The notes: generated by a model not told the origin, from the sequence alone. Positions 36,048-46,009 are shown, numbered from the stretch's first letter. The stretch: 64,000 bases of DNA from Paenibacillus helianthi (GCF_001909055.1 NZ_LVWI01000002.1:310001-374000); one strand, 5' to 3'. Numbers and translations are program-made.

Positions 36048-37445
36048 TCATTTCCCCCTTCGCTTGTGCAACCTAAATACATGCGTAATCGGCGCTGGCT
36101 CTGATACCGCATTCTCCGGTAGGCGAACAATGATCCCATTCTCCGTTCGATGAAACTGCAGGTTATCTTCTCCTCCGGCGAGATCAATCCGGCTGAATTC
36201 TTGGAGCACAGGTAAATGCAATTCCTCCTTCACCGTCTCATGTTCATCTTTATATAAGTAGAAGGCATACGTTGTATCCTTGGTTTGAGTAAAATGATAG
36301 TTCCCCACCGAATACGGCTCACAAACGCGTGTCCCATAAATCGCCTCGCCGTGAACGTTCAACCATGTGCCCATGCCTTTGATCCGGTCAATGGCTGTCT
36401 GAGAAAGTCTCCCATCAGGTTGCGGTCCGACATTTAGCGCCAAATTGCCGCCCTTTGCCACGATTTCAACCAATAAATGAATCAACTGGCGTACAGACTT
36501 GTAATTGTCCTCATAACGGTAGGAGAACGAGGTTCCCATCGTTATACAGCTCTCCCAAGGGACATTTAACGGCTGTTCAGGCAAGGTCTGCTCCGGTGTA
36601 ATGACATTCTCATAGGCTCCGCCGACAGTCCGGTCAGCGGACAGCAGCCAAGGCTGTACTTCGCGTGCCTTTTCGACGACTTCTCCAAGCCGGATATCCT
36701 GGCCGCTCTCTTCACAGACCCATCCCGCATCCAGCCATAACATTTCAATGCGGCCATATCGGGTCATCAGCTCCATAATCTGCTCATGAGTGAATTTCAC
36801 AAATTGCTCCCAAAGCCAAGGATATTCCTTCGGATTATAGGAAGGCCCCCGCGACGTAAAAGTACCGCGCTCCATTCCAGGTGCCCAGTATGTAGGCGTG
36901 TTCCAGTCTGCTTTCGAGAAATAAGCAGAGATGCCTAAACCTTTTGCACGGAACGCATCGAATAACTGCTTGCAAATGTCGGCATATTTGTGCGCATGGA
37001 AGGGACAAGCCGGACCTGTAACGCGGTAGTCCGTGGTGTGAGTGTCCCACATGCAGAAGCCGTCATGATGCTTGGTCGTGAAATTCAAGTACTTGAATCC
37101 ATTCTCGGCAGCCAATTCTGCCCACAGCTCCGGCTGGAAGCGCACTGGATTGAACGTTTTGTTTAAACCGACGTATTGACGCTTCAGCTCATTCGTATCG
37201 ACATTCCAATCGATCCCGTCGCGTGACCATTCCTCATCCTTATCGCTAAGGGCCCACGATTCTACCACACCAAGCTGCGAGTAAGGTCCCCAGTGCATCA
37301 TGAGTCCCAGCTTCTGATCCTTGAACCATCCCAGACGCTCAAGCAGAAGCGGACTCTCCGGCTTTACCCACTGCTCTTCACTGCTGTAATTGTGAACCCC
37401 TTGCTCTACAACTTGCTCTTGTTCCGTCACATTCAACTCACTCAT
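36048..37445 (-). CDS. GH29 alpha-L-fucosidase (second copy)
   Basis: 465 residues from ATG 37443-37445, with CTGGAGG upstream. Conserved blocks: QKLGLMMHWGPYSQLGV, NFTTKHHDGFCMWDTHTTDYRV, nucleophile Asp in RIEMLWLDAGWV, and KGGNLALNVGPQPDGRLS. It is clearly diverged from the neighbour, which suggests different linkages or leaving groups. It is cytoplasmic by sequence and is the first glycosidase after the transporter genes. Confidence 0.9.
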   Translation of the reverse strand: MSELNVTEQEQVVEQGVHNYSSEEQWVKPESPLLLERLGWFKDQKLGLMMHWGPYSQLGVVESWALSDKDEEWSRDGIDWNVDTNELKRQYVGLNKTFNPVRFQPELWAELAAENGFKYLNFTTKHHDGFCMWDTHTTDYRVTGPACPFHAHKYADICKQLFDAFRAKGLGISAYFSKADWNTPTYWAPGMERGTFTSRGPSYNPKEYPWLWEQFVKFTHEQIMELMTRYGRIEMLWLDAGWVCEESGQDIRLGEVVEKAREVQPWLLSADRTVGGAYENVITPEQTLPEQPLNVPWESCITMGTSFSYRYEDNYKSVRQLIHLLVEIVAKGGNLALNVGPQPDGRLSQTAIDRIKGMGTWLNVHGEAIYGTRVCEPYSVGNYHFTQTKDTTYAFYLYKDEHETVKEELHLPVLQEFSRIDLAGGEDNLQFHRTENGIIVRLPENAVSEPAPITHVFRLHKRRGK

Positions 37446-37504
37446 GGTATACCTCCAGATAGAAGACACATTTTCCTGTTTTGGATGACCTCACAAAATA
37501 ATAG

Positions 37505-37542
37505 CAACTTCCCGACCATGATCTAACATCATCGGGAAGTTG
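37505..37542. terminator. Hairpin between the binding-protein and fucosidase genes
   Basis: CAACTTCCCGA and TCGGGAAGTTG form an 11-bp stem with a 16-nt loop. The T7 tract is on the plus-strand side (TTGTTTTTTT), the leftward side having only CTATTATTTTG. It probably attenuates leftward read-through from the transporter genes into the glycosidase genes. Confidence 0.6.
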
Positions 37543-37567
37543 TTTTTTTATGAGCTACAGAGCCTGG

Positions 37568-39190
37568 TTATTTGGTGGAATTCCAACGGTCATAAGCATC
37601 TTGGTAGATTTTTACGATTTTGTCGCTTTCCATTTTTTTGAGCTGATCAGTATATTTACTCCAATTATCAAGAGATTCTGCGCCCGTTACAAATTTAGCC
37701 TCCATTTGTTTCACATAAGTGTTCAGATCGGACATTAGAGCAGACACCTCAGACTGTTCATCCACCGACAGATATACACTTGGGAAAGGTACTTTGGCAA
37801 TCGGTGTAAGCTTCTCTGCATTTTCCTTGTCAATCCAGTTGTCAAAATCACTCTTGAGTCCCAAGCTGAACGAACTATCGTTCACACCAGGATTCAAAAT
37901 ACCGTAGTTCGGCGTCATTGTTCCTTTAAATTCTTCACGGTCTTTACCGCCAGGAACTGGAAGCCATTCTTTAACATGCTTCTCTTTATCCGTATATTTC
38001 CACAGCAAATTCTCTGGACCTTGAGAGAACAATGTAGCACCTTCATAACTGTAGAGATAATCTACCCAACGCATCGAGGCTTCAGGGTTCGGGTTACTTT
38101 TTGTGATTGCAAATGTACCATTCGAAGAAAGACCTGGGTGTTTGCCGTAAACCGGTGATCCTGCAATATCACTCTTCACTGGCGTCATCAACGGATTGTC
38201 TCCACTTGGCTCACCGCCTAATGTGAAGTAAGGGTAGTAGTCGCTGAATACGGCCACTTGATTATTTTTACCCTTGGCTTTTTTCTGTTCATCGGTTTGT
38301 GAGAATGTCTCATGATCCAGCAGGTTCTCAGCCCATAGACGGTTCAAGAATGTTAAATACCCTTTGTAACCTTCTTCTTGAGGTGAAAAATGTACTTTTC
38401 CATCTTTGTCGGCATAGATTTGCTCATCGTACATATTCCAGAAGCCGAAGAAGAACATGCGCAGATCATCCAGTTTCACAGAGGTAAGTGGAATCTCGTC
38501 ATCCTTGCCATTGCCATTCGCATCTTCAGATTTTACGCGCTTCAGATAAGTGTACAGTTCTTCCGTCGAAGCAGGCAGTTTATTTTCCATTCCGAATTTT
38601 TGGAGGAACTTGCCGTTATACCACATTGGACCCCGATACCATACCGCAGACAAGTCGATTGTCCGAAGCGCATAGATATGTCCATCCGGAGTAGTCATGG
38701 ACTTACGTATATCCGGGTGATCGTCCAGGATCTTCTTCAGGTTCGGCGCGTAGTTATCAATGAGATCCTCAAGAGGAATAAGTACACCTTGACTGCCGTA
38801 TGTTACTTGATCCGCAGGTTTAAGATCGGCAGCGTAGAATATATCCGGGACATCGCCACTCGCGAATACCAGGTTCTTTTTGGTTTCAAAGCTGTCTTGG
38901 GGTGCATTCTGATAGTTAAACTTGATCCCTGTCAACTTCTCCATCTCTTGCAAGACAACCATCTTTTCCCAATCCTGAACTCCAACATCCGGTGCCATCA
39001 AGCTCAGGGTAAGCGGCTTGTCGACGATCGGAAATCCCTCTTTTTTCACCTCCGAGCCCGTTTTTGAAGCATTGGCATTGGTGTTGCCCGCTGCATTTTT
39101 ATCATCATTAGTTGAACCGCAAGCAGACAGCATGGAGCCGAACATTGTGAGACACAGCAACAGAGCCCATGATTTACGAGGCTTTTTCAT
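37568..39190 (-). CDS. Extracellular solute-binding lipoprotein (LplA/YtcQ type)
   Basis: 540 residues from ATG 39188-39190 (protein MKKPRKSW), with GGGAGG 9 nt upstream. A lipoprotein signal ends in the lipobox LSACG. The length and conserved features (PLTLSLMAPDVGVQDWEKM, DVPDIFYAADLK) fit the large CUT1 binding proteins that work with LplB/YtcP permeases. It is the third gene of the transporter operon and probably captures a fucosylated oligosaccharide, judging from the fucosidases downstream. Confidence 0.92.
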   Translation of the reverse strand: MKKPRKSWALLLCLTMFGSMLSACGSTNDDKNAAGNTNANASKTGSEVKKEGFPIVDKPLTLSLMAPDVGVQDWEKMVVLQEMEKLTGIKFNYQNAPQDSFETKKNLVFASGDVPDIFYAADLKPADQVTYGSQGVLIPLEDLIDNYAPNLKKILDDHPDIRKSMTTPDGHIYALRTIDLSAVWYRGPMWYNGKFLQKFGMENKLPASTEELYTYLKRVKSEDANGNGKDDEIPLTSVKLDDLRMFFFGFWNMYDEQIYADKDGKVHFSPQEEGYKGYLTFLNRLWAENLLDHETFSQTDEQKKAKGKNNQVAVFSDYYPYFTLGGEPSGDNPLMTPVKSDIAGSPVYGKHPGLSSNGTFAITKSNPNPEASMRWVDYLYSYEGATLFSQGPENLLWKYTDKEKHVKEWLPVPGGKDREEFKGTMTPNYGILNPGVNDSSFSLGLKSDFDNWIDKENAEKLTPIAKVPFPSVYLSVDEQSEVSALMSDLNTYVKQMEAKFVTGAESLDNWSKYTDQLKKMESDKIVKIYQDAYDRWNSTK

Positions 39191-39229
39191 TTTTAACAAC
39201 CTCCCTTTAATTTTTATATATGTTCAAGA

Positions 39230-40138
39230 TCAGCCCTTAACGGAACCAATCATGACACCTTGGACAAAATAACGCTGTAGAAACGGATAAACAGCAATGA
39301 TTGGCACTGTTGAAACGATAATAACAGCATATTTGACGAGTGATGCAACTTCAGCCTTGTTGTTGAGAGCCGCCGCCGACGCTGAATCCATCGCTCCTCC
39401 TGCCTGTGCTGACATTTCCTGCAGGACAAGAATTTGACGCAAGATCAGTTGCAACGGATATTTGGATTCGTCATTCAAATAAATAAGTGCCGAGAAGTAG
39501 CTATTCCAGTTGCCCACACCGTAGAACAAAGCCATGACGGCAATGATCGGCATCGATAAAGGCAGAATGATTTTGACGAATAGCCGCATGTTGGTGCATC
39601 CGTCAATTTGGGCAGCATCCTGCAGTTCCTTCGGAATGGATGACTGAAAGAACGTCCGGGCCACAATGATATTCCAGATCGAAGCTGCCGAAGGGATAAC
39701 AATGGACCAAACCGTATTCACCATCCCCAAGTTTTTGACAAGAATATAAGTTGGTACCAGACCTCCGCCGAAAAACATTGTAATCATAAACATCCCCATA
39801 AAAAAATTGCGGCCAACGAAATCTTTGCGACTAAGGGCGTAGGCAGCGGGCATCGTTACGACCAAGTTTATAGCTGTTCCAAGTAAGGTATAACATATCG
39901 TATTGGCATACCCTGTCCATATTTTTGAATTCTCAAATACGATTTGATATCCTTTCAATGTAAATCCTCTTGGCCACAGCCACATTTCACCCGACCCAAC
40001 ATATTTGGGATCGCTGAAGGATGCGCTTATCATATAAATCACAGGATAAGCCACAATAACCAATGCTAATAAAACGTAAATATAATTTATTATTAAAAAA
40101 ACCTTATCCCTTCCAGTCTCCCTTACTCCAGATATCAT
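39230..40138 (-). CDS. ytcP: YtcP-type ABC transporter permease
   Basis: 302 residues from ATG 40136-40138, supported by AAGGAGG; a longer frame overlaps the upstream gene without a ribosome site. Six TM segments and the EAA loop (ELQDAAQIDGCTNMRLFVKI) are visible, and the C-terminus ends MIGSVKG. It is the MalG-like partner of the LplB-type permease encoded 19 bp upstream. Confidence 0.92.
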   Translation of the reverse strand: MISGVRETGRDKVFLIINYIYVLLALVIVAYPVIYMISASFSDPKYVGSGEMWLWPRGFTLKGYQIVFENSKIWTGYANTICYTLLGTAINLVVTMPAAYALSRKDFVGRNFFMGMFMITMFFGGGLVPTYILVKNLGMVNTVWSIVIPSAASIWNIIVARTFFQSSIPKELQDAAQIDGCTNMRLFVKIILPLSMPIIAVMALFYGVGNWNSYFSALIYLNDESKYPLQLILRQILVLQEMSAQAGGAMDSASAAALNNKAEVASLVKYAVIIVSTVPIIAVYPFLQRYFVQGVMIGSVKG

Positions 40139-40157
40139 CTGTCGAAGCCTCCTTCTT

Positions 40158-41120
40158 CTACCATAAACTGTTCTCGCTTGTGCGACGAACAATCTGATTA
40201 ACAACTATTAGCAGAACTGCATTAATCACGGAGTTGAATAAGCCAACTGCCGTGGAGAAACTGTACTGCGCATCGACGAGACCCGAGCGGTATACAAAGG
40301 TCGAAATAACGTCGGAAGCTCCCATATTCAATGAGTTTTGAAGCAGCAATATTTTCTCGAATCCTACCCCAAGTAGGCTACCCATATTTAGAATCAAAAG
40401 AATTGTCATCGTTGGAACTAGGGTCGGAATGTTGATATGACGAACACGTTGAAACCTTGTAGCACCGTCAATAATTGCCGCTTCGTGGAGCTGTGGATCA
40501 ACACCTGATAATGCGGCCAGGTAAATGATCGTGCCCCATCCCGCACTTTGCCAGACGCCAGAGAATACATATACCGTCTTGAACCATTTGGGATCAGTTA
40601 GGAATTGCGGAGCATCAAATCCAAGCCATTGGATGATATGAACAACAATACCCGTTGAAGAAGAGAGGAACGTAATAATCATACCTGCCATAACAACTAC
40701 CGAAATAAAATGCGGTGCATACGTAATGGTCTGTGTCAACCGTTTGAAAAATCCATCTTTCACTTCGTTAAACGCAAGTGCAAGAATGATGGGAATCGGA
40801 AACCCTATGGCCAAATCGTATAGACTGATGCTAAATGTGTTCCACAGCAAATCCCAGAAGTAATAAGAATCGAAGAAGCGGATAAAATGGTCGAAACCGA
40901 CCCAATCACTTCCTAATATCCCTTTTGTCGGGATAAAGTTTTTAAATGCGATTTGGATACCGTACATCGGACCATAGCTAAAAATAAGGAAGTAGAAGAA
41001 CGCCGGGGCGATAAATATATAAAGTTCCCAGTTTTGAATAATTCTCTTCCATGTTTTATTACTTTCTTTCCGCCTTTTCTGAAGCTGGCTGCTCATGAGC
41101 AACCTTTTTGTACCCTGCAT
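40158..41120 (-). CDS. lplB: LplB-type ABC transporter permease
   Basis: 320 residues with six TM segments and EAA loop (QLHEAAIIDGATRFQRVRHI). The motif YGPMYGIQIAFKNF after TM1 is characteristic of LplB/YteP. The ATG at 41118-41120 follows GGGGGAG; a second ATG eight codons later is also possible. It is the first gene of the long leftward operon that reaches at least to the GH18 gene, with a cre-like site about 70 bp upstream of the start. Confidence 0.92.
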   Translation of the reverse strand: MQGTKRLLMSSQLQKRRKESNKTWKRIIQNWELYIFIAPAFFYFLIFSYGPMYGIQIAFKNFIPTKGILGSDWVGFDHFIRFFDSYYFWDLLWNTFSISLYDLAIGFPIPIILALAFNEVKDGFFKRLTQTITYAPHFISVVVMAGMIITFLSSSTGIVVHIIQWLGFDAPQFLTDPKWFKTVYVFSGVWQSAGWGTIIYLAALSGVDPQLHEAAIIDGATRFQRVRHINIPTLVPTMTILLILNMGSLLGVGFEKILLLQNSLNMGASDVISTFVYRSGLVDAQYSFSTAVGLFNSVINAVLLIVVNQIVRRTSENSLW

Positions 41121-41188
41121 AGTATCTCCCCCTTCAGAACTAAGTTCTTTTTCGTCTAGCTACTTGATCTGTATCAGGATTTAAATTT

Positions 41189-41202
41189 TGCTAGCGCTTA
41201 CA
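41189..41202. promoter_or_regulatory. Catabolite-responsive element (cre) upstream of the fucoside operon
   Basis: TGCTAGCGCTTACA (TGTAAGCGCTAGCA on the other strand) matches the CcpA cre consensus TGWNANCGNTNWCA with a single deviation. Its place just upstream of the first permease gene suggests carbon catabolite repression. Confidence 0.65.
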
Positions 41203-41581
41203 TAAACACTAGTTCTCAGGCGCTTGTTCGTAAATATGTCATTTTGGATAGTCAACAAAAATACATGCCAACTGTAATTCAGTCACTAATTAGATTAAAT
41301 ACATCTCATTTCAATGTGTAGTTTTTGTTAAAATCCTTGATATTCATGACATGGCGCAATTTCGACCTATTATTTTAACCTTTTATATTCGATTGTCGGT
41401 TTTTTTTCTTGAACCTTTCTATTTAAAACAAGAATTACATGTACTACTCCTAAGCTGGAATATAAAACTCGCTTGTGATTTTCAGCTAGACTTATTAAGT
41501 ACCTAACCTTTTATACAGACCCAGCAGTAAAAAATAAAAATACCCAGTAAAAGTACCTAGGCATCTTTATTTTTTCACAAT

Positions 41582-43783
41582 TTAATAATCATTGCTGATA
41601 TCGACGAACGTTTGCTGATGCTGCGTATTACTTGGATTTATCCACTCCGGTGCAGGTTCAATATCTCGTTTGACTATTTCGAACATCGAATCCACTTGAT
41701 GTACAGCCGTTTGCACGTCGGTCGGGAACAATATCCGAACTCGGTGATCCTTAGCCTGATTGTCTATGGTCGAAGCAATTTGCAGCCCCTTGCCTTCGCG
41801 CTCCAGAGTAATCACAGTCCGGAGCTTAAGGATCACAGTATCTCGGCTCCGCTGAGCCTTGCGTTCCGGATAATAAACCAAAGCACGCTGCTCCGCATCT
41901 AATCTCTCATCAGCTGAAGAAGGGATTTCCCAATGATGTTTGATCTCTATAGCAGCACGGAAAGCTGTATCTTCAAGTACACGGATTTCTGCAGCCTGGC
42001 CTTGTGTGGTCAAGGTGCTCTCACCTTCAGGCTGTTTATACATGTATTCATTGCCAATGTCTCCGGTATTTTCATAAATCCCAAGATCACGGTATGAAAT
42101 CCCTCTCAGCTTATCCATCAGAGTAAACGAACCATCCTCTCCGATTTCTACCCGGAGGCTGTCATTCTCCATTACTCGGTTACCGGATAGCAGGCTTAAA
42201 TGTTCAAGAGTGGGCCGCGACGACTGTACCCAAGCATAGCTGCGAAGTCCCAGCGCAGGCACTTGCATAGCTTCGAACGTCACTCTTACCCTGCGGCACA
42301 TATAGGACTGCCGGAATTTATCATCTGGCAGATCATAGCCAAACTGCAGCCCCAGATCTTCTAAGGTACAGGGTACCGCTTCTCCATGTTGATCCACCAG
42401 CATTCGTCCACTGAGATCGATCTCCTGCATTCTTCGGCAGGTCTCCTGCAACGTAAAGCCTTCACGGAGATAAAGACGGGCTGCATCCAAGTCAACAGTT
42501 ACTGTTCCTGTACGTCTCCAGCCCGACGTATTCATCACTACAAAGGGCAACGCATCGTCTCCATATTCCGTAAAAATCGATGTATCTACAGCATCAGCGA
42601 TATACTTTGCACAATCTTCAACGATGCTTTCAGCAACGTGGCGGCTTTTATCAAACCTGGTGATCATCTCACGGTGCACTTCATCTACACTGCACCCGCA
42701 AATACTATCATGCGGATGATTCTGCATTAAGGTCTTCCAAGCATAGGTGAATAGATGGTGGGGATAAACTTTACCAGCAAGATTCGCGATGGAAGCTAGC
42801 GGCTCCGCTACCTTTTCCAAAAGGGACTGTCCTACCTGGTTCATCTGTTTCAAATAAATGCGCGCTGAAGCTGTGTTCACAAGTGTGCCCCATCCATCCG
42901 TACGTCGACTGCGAAGTTCACCCATGACTGTAGATAATCCGGGATCTACAGACGACTGCTGATGGTTAAGCTCCGCAATCAAGGCACTTAAATAATCAGG
43001 GAAGTTCGAATGAACGAAATCCACGTTCGGGTATAAGGCCTGGGCTGTACGGATAGCCTCTGGCAAATCAAGCTGCAGCGGCTGATGGTCACAGCCATTC
43101 ATGAACAATAGCTGATCTGTTGAAGCATATTTTTCTGCATCTGCCAGCTTCCTGTCCCAGAAAGCCCTGGCCTCTGCTTCATCCGTTGGCACTTCATTTC
43201 CGTTAGAATACCAGTTGGCAAACAAAATCCCGAGTACTTTGGAGCCATCCGGGCCTTCCCAGATCAGTTCAGAGAAGGAGGACTCATAATCTCCTCAGAA
43301 ACCGTATTATTGAATCCTGTAGGCTTCACTCCGCGCCCGAAGAAAACGTTGGTGATGCCGGATTGCAGCATAAGCTGCGGAGTCTGGCCCACCAGGCCGA
43401 ACGTATCGGGAAAATAGCCTATTTTTGCCGGTTCCCCGTACCGTTTGGCATCCTGATGTCCGATTTGCATGTTACGTACATTCGCTTCTCCGCTTGTCAG
43501 AAACGCATCCTGTAAAATATACCAGGGCCCGATCAGCAGACGGCCTTCCGTGATACATCTCTCCCAGTCTTTCCTTGTTCTCCGGACGAACCTGAAAATA
43601 ATCCTCCAGAATAATCGTCTGTCCATCCAGATAGAAGCTTTTAAACGCTGAATCTCCTTCCAGCTTATCCAGCAGCGAATCCATCAGCTGTACCAGGCGG
43701 ACGTGATGCTTCTCAAAGGGTAAATACCATTCCCGGTCCCAGTGTGAATGAGAAACGATGTGAGCCGTTCTTTTGCTAGTCAT
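41582..43783 (-). pseudogene. GH38 alpha-mannosidase, two frameshifts and truncated C-terminus
   Basis: The N-terminus (AHIVSHSHWDREWYLPFE, with the HSHWDREW metal-binding motif) starts at ATG 43781-43783 after GGAGG. Near 43563-43565 an extra base in a C3 run shifts the frame; the next block (GPWYILQDAFLTSGEANVRN, IGYFPDTFGL with the nucleophile Asp) continues to about 43290, where a second shift occurs. The third block runs from FANWYSNGNEVP through NHPHDSICGCSVDEVH to a stop at 41582. Only about 733 codons remain of a family usually near 900 or more. It can no longer make a full enzyme. Confidence 0.85.
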
Positions 43784-43802
43784 AGTCTATCCTCCTCTTT
43801 TC

Positions 43803-44190
43803 TTAAGCTTCTTCTAACGGATACAACTTCATATAATTGAGGAGCTCTTCCACTGTAGTAAAGGCCAGTCCGGTCACCGTATCGGCGCAGCCATAGTAGA
43901 TAGCAATTCGTCCTGTTGCCGAATCCGTCAAAGCCGCACAAGGGAAAGTCACATTAGGGACATCTCCCACACATTCGTACAGGGTTTCAGGACCGAGAAT
44001 ATAGTTGCGCGAGCGCGCCTTAACCTTCCAGGGTTCAGCAATGTCAAGCAAGGCGCAGCCCATGCGGTACACATACCCGTTACAGGTATTAATTACGCCA
44101 TGATAAATCAGCAGCCAGCCCTTGTCCGTTTCGATTGGCGTAGGACCCGGTCCGATCATGAATACTTTACCTTGTCGTAAAGAAGTCATT
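43803..44190 (-). pseudogene. GH130 mannoside phosphorylase, C-terminal fragment
   Basis: The leftward frame reads GPGPTPIETDKGWLLIYHGV, YRMGCALLDIAEPWKV, VPNVTFPCAALTD and RIAIYYGCADTVTGLAF, the C-terminal half of GH130 beta-mannoside phosphorylases with the conserved GWLLIYHG and IYYGCADT motifs. The N-terminal half, including the catalytic Asp, is absent; upstream of about 44190 the frame encodes unrelated sequence. It precedes the broken GH38 gene, so a mannoside operon decayed here. Confidence 0.8.
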
Positions 44191-44325
44191 AGAGCAGAAA
44201 TCCTGCGACTGAGAATGGAGCGTGACAGAATTATCGAACGCAGAGAGTGAACAAGAACCGTTCGTCGTGAAGTCGGTACAAGCATCATTCCAAGCGTATC
44301 GGAAACCTCGAATCTACACGAAAAA

Positions 44326-44349
44326 GAGGCACCGTTAGAGGCACCGTTA
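44326..44349 (+). repeat. Perfect tandem 12-bp repeat near tRNA-Leu
   Basis: GAGGCACCGTTA occurs twice in succession, followed by GCAAAATGTTAG. In the plus frame it encodes EAPLEAPLAKC and a stop. It could be the tail of a lost gene joined to the GH130 fragment, close to a tRNA gene that is a typical integration site. Confidence 0.5.
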
Positions 44350-44381
44350 GCAAAATGTTAGCAATCCATCTTAAAAACAAA

Positions 44382-44415
44382 CAAGGGTTCCAGCTCTAAT
44401 GAGCTGAAACCCTTG
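44382..44415 (-). terminator. Terminator of tRNA-Leu
   Basis: Leftward reading gives a long hairpin (CAAGGGTTTCAGCTC, TTAG loop, GAGCTGGAACCCTTG with one mismatch) followed by TTTGTTTTTAA, directly downstream of the tRNA. Confidence 0.8.
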
Positions 44416-44424
44416 TTCTTCTAG

Positions 44425-44510
44425 TGCCGAGGACGGGGGTCGAACCCGTACGGTACTCACGTACCGCAGGATTTTAAGTCCTGTGCGTCTGCCTGTTCCG
44501 CCACCCCGGC
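44425..44510 (-). tRNA. tRNA-Leu (UAA)
   Basis: 86 nt. The acceptor arms GCCGGGG and CCTCGGC pair, discriminator A; anticodon stem CAGGA/TCCTG with loop CTTAAAA gives anticodon UAA; a long variable arm (GCGGTACGTGAGTACCGT) and the TTCGACC T-loop identify a class II leucine tRNA. CCA is not encoded. Confidence 0.95.
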
Positions 44511-44600
44511 ATGTTTGGTGCGTTGTTTAACGCGACAAGAAATATGATATCACGTAACTTGTGAATACGCAATCAAAATTTTCGTTAAGTTGTGCTTAAC

Positions 44601-44634
44601 AAAAAGACCCGCTCAGCCGGAGCTGCTGCGGGCC
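44601..44634 (-). terminator. Terminator of the WGxxGxxG protein gene
   Basis: CCCGC and GCGGG bracket an inner AGCTCCGGCT palindrome, followed leftwards by TCTTTTTG, about 16 bp after the stop codon. Confidence 0.7.
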
Positions 44635-44649
44635 GCTTGTATTGCAGGA

Positions 44650-45045
44650 CTAGCGGCGTTCGCGTTCGCCGCTTTTGCTTCTCATGCCAGCCAGACCGAG
44701 CAGGCCGACCAATCCGAGCCAGCCCCAATTGGAGCGGTTGTTGTCGTTGTCTGTTGCGTTGGTCGTCGTGCTTGTGGCCCGGTATCTGCCAGTTGTCGTG
44801 GTGTTGGACAGTGGAGAGACAGTGGTGTTATCACCAGTGCGGATCTTGTCTCTCATGATCGTATCATTGTTACGCAGGGTGCCGGTGGTGTTATTCATCA
44901 TATGGTCATTGGTGGAAGAACCGTTATATACCGGTGCCGTTCCACCCATACCGGTAGTACCGGAAGCACTGGATGCATATCCTACACCCAGCAGACTCAT
45001 GGACAATACAGTGCCGCAGGCAAGACTTGTTATCAGCTTGTTCAA
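44650..45045 (-). CDS. WGxxGxxG family exported protein
   Basis: 131 residues starting at TTG (45043-45045) with GGGGG at proper distance. A signal peptide (LITSLACGTVLSMSLLGVGYASSA) is followed by a long Thr/Asn/Ser-rich low-complexity region and a C-terminal NWGWLGLVGLLGLAGMRSK hydrophobic helix plus basic end. This is the WGxxGxxG C-terminal anchor seen in short exported proteins of Bacillales. Function unknown; the anchor is thought to hold the protein in the membrane. Confidence 0.85.
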   Translation of the reverse strand: MNKLITSLACGTVLSMSLLGVGYASSASGTTGMGGTAPVYNGSSTNDHMMNNTTGTLRNNDTIMRDKIRTGDNTTVSPLSNTTTTGRYRATSTTTNATDNDNNRSNWGWLGLVGLLGLAGMRSKSGERERR

Positions 45046-45117
45046 GATGTGATACCCCCTTGTGTGGTTTGTCGCTGATAATTTCCCCCTTAGGCGCCTA
45101 AACTATGCAAGTAATTT

Positions 45118-45804
45118 TTACACAGTCACCACATTCACTGTCTTGCTGACAGGATCATAAGAAACCTTGGCCCCGAGCGCTTCAGCCAATGCCCGCACGG
45201 GAACATAGGTGGTTCCATTATCCAATACCCCAACCGTAAGCTTAATCCCATTCAGATTAATAGTAACTTCAACATCCTTGTTCACTTCAGGCTCACCTCC
45301 GGTGATCCGGCTTAAGGTTTCCTTAACCTGCTGGGCGGTCGGACGCTGACCTTCCTTAAGCTGTGCAATAGTCAGGCCAAAGGCCATCTGCAAATGCGAA
45401 TAATCCTTAAAAGAAGTCCAGTCCCCACCCCATTCGAGTCCTAGCTTTTTCGCTTCCTGCACGACCTCCTGCCAGTCTGCCAGCTTATCTCCATTCCCAT
45501 CTCTGTTCATGTCCCAAGAGACGTTCTGCCCATCCGGCAGCAGCAGCGCGAAGTCCATCGCCAGGCCATAATTATGATAGCTGCTGCCTCCCTTGGCATT
45601 GGTTACAATGCTGCCCTTCTTGGTTCTCCCTTGTGCGTACAGCGCATTCTGTTCGGCTATGGTACGCATGCCCTGAGTAATGACAATGGAGATCCCTCTG
45701 GCATAACATCGCTGTATCAGGACATTTGCAGCCGCCAGCAGGACGGAATGAAGACCGCCGATCCGGTCTGCCGATTTACTTTTCAACTCATCTATAGTCA
45801 GCAT
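45118..45804 (-). CDS. M15-type L,D-endopeptidase (CwlK-like) with copper-amine-oxidase-like stalk domain
   Basis: 228 residues. The N-terminal domain (about 1-145) is a VanY/CwlK metallopeptidase: GMRTIAEQNALYAQGRT, zinc motif SSYHNYGLAMDFAL, and the second His in DYSHLQMAFG, where CwlK normally has DYPHFE. It cleaves the L-Ala-D-Glu bond of peptidoglycan. The C-terminal 50 residues (YVPVRALAEALGAKVSYDP) are a Cu_amine_oxidN1-type repeat common in Paenibacillus surface proteins. There is no signal peptide, as in phage-type endolysins, so release may need lysis or a holin. Confidence 0.88.
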   Translation of the reverse strand: MLTIDELKSKSADRIGGLHSVLLAAANVLIQRCYARGISIVITQGMRTIAEQNALYAQGRTKKGSIVTNAKGGSSYHNYGLAMDFALLLPDGQNVSWDMNRDGNGDKLADWQEVVQEAKKLGLEWGGDWTSFKDYSHLQMAFGLTIAQLKEGQRPTAQQVKETLSRITGGEPEVNKDVEVTINLNGIKLTVGVLDNGTTYVPVRALAEALGAKVSYDPVSKTVNVVTV

Positions 45805-45875
45805 CGAATCCCCTCCTGATATAGTAAATGCCCTAGAATCCGCCGTTGCTTGTACCTTCTTACTTCATTGTAAAA

Positions 45876-45903
45876 GAAAAAACCCCGAACGATGCGGGGC
45901 CTG
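45876..45903 (-). terminator. Leftward terminator opposite a small rightward gene
   Basis: CCCCG and CGGGG flank a 7-nt loop (45883-45899) followed leftwards by TTTTTTC. It lies upstream of the M15 peptidase gene and would stop transcription arriving from the YolD-like gene side. Confidence 0.7.
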
Positions 45904-46009
45904 AGCATCTTGCCTATATGAGTGTGCGTTTACCACCATCTGCCCGCCGCTTTCCGGGATGATTTCTACCCAAACAGGCTAAGATAAAAGTGAAAGGTGG
46001 GATAACAGC

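Noticed and set aside
44190..44359. Plus-strand integrase tail ending beside tRNA-Leu
   Set aside because: The frame ends suggestively (EAPLEAPLAKC, stop) but no catalytic motif is present and an upstream stop breaks it; evidence is too weak.
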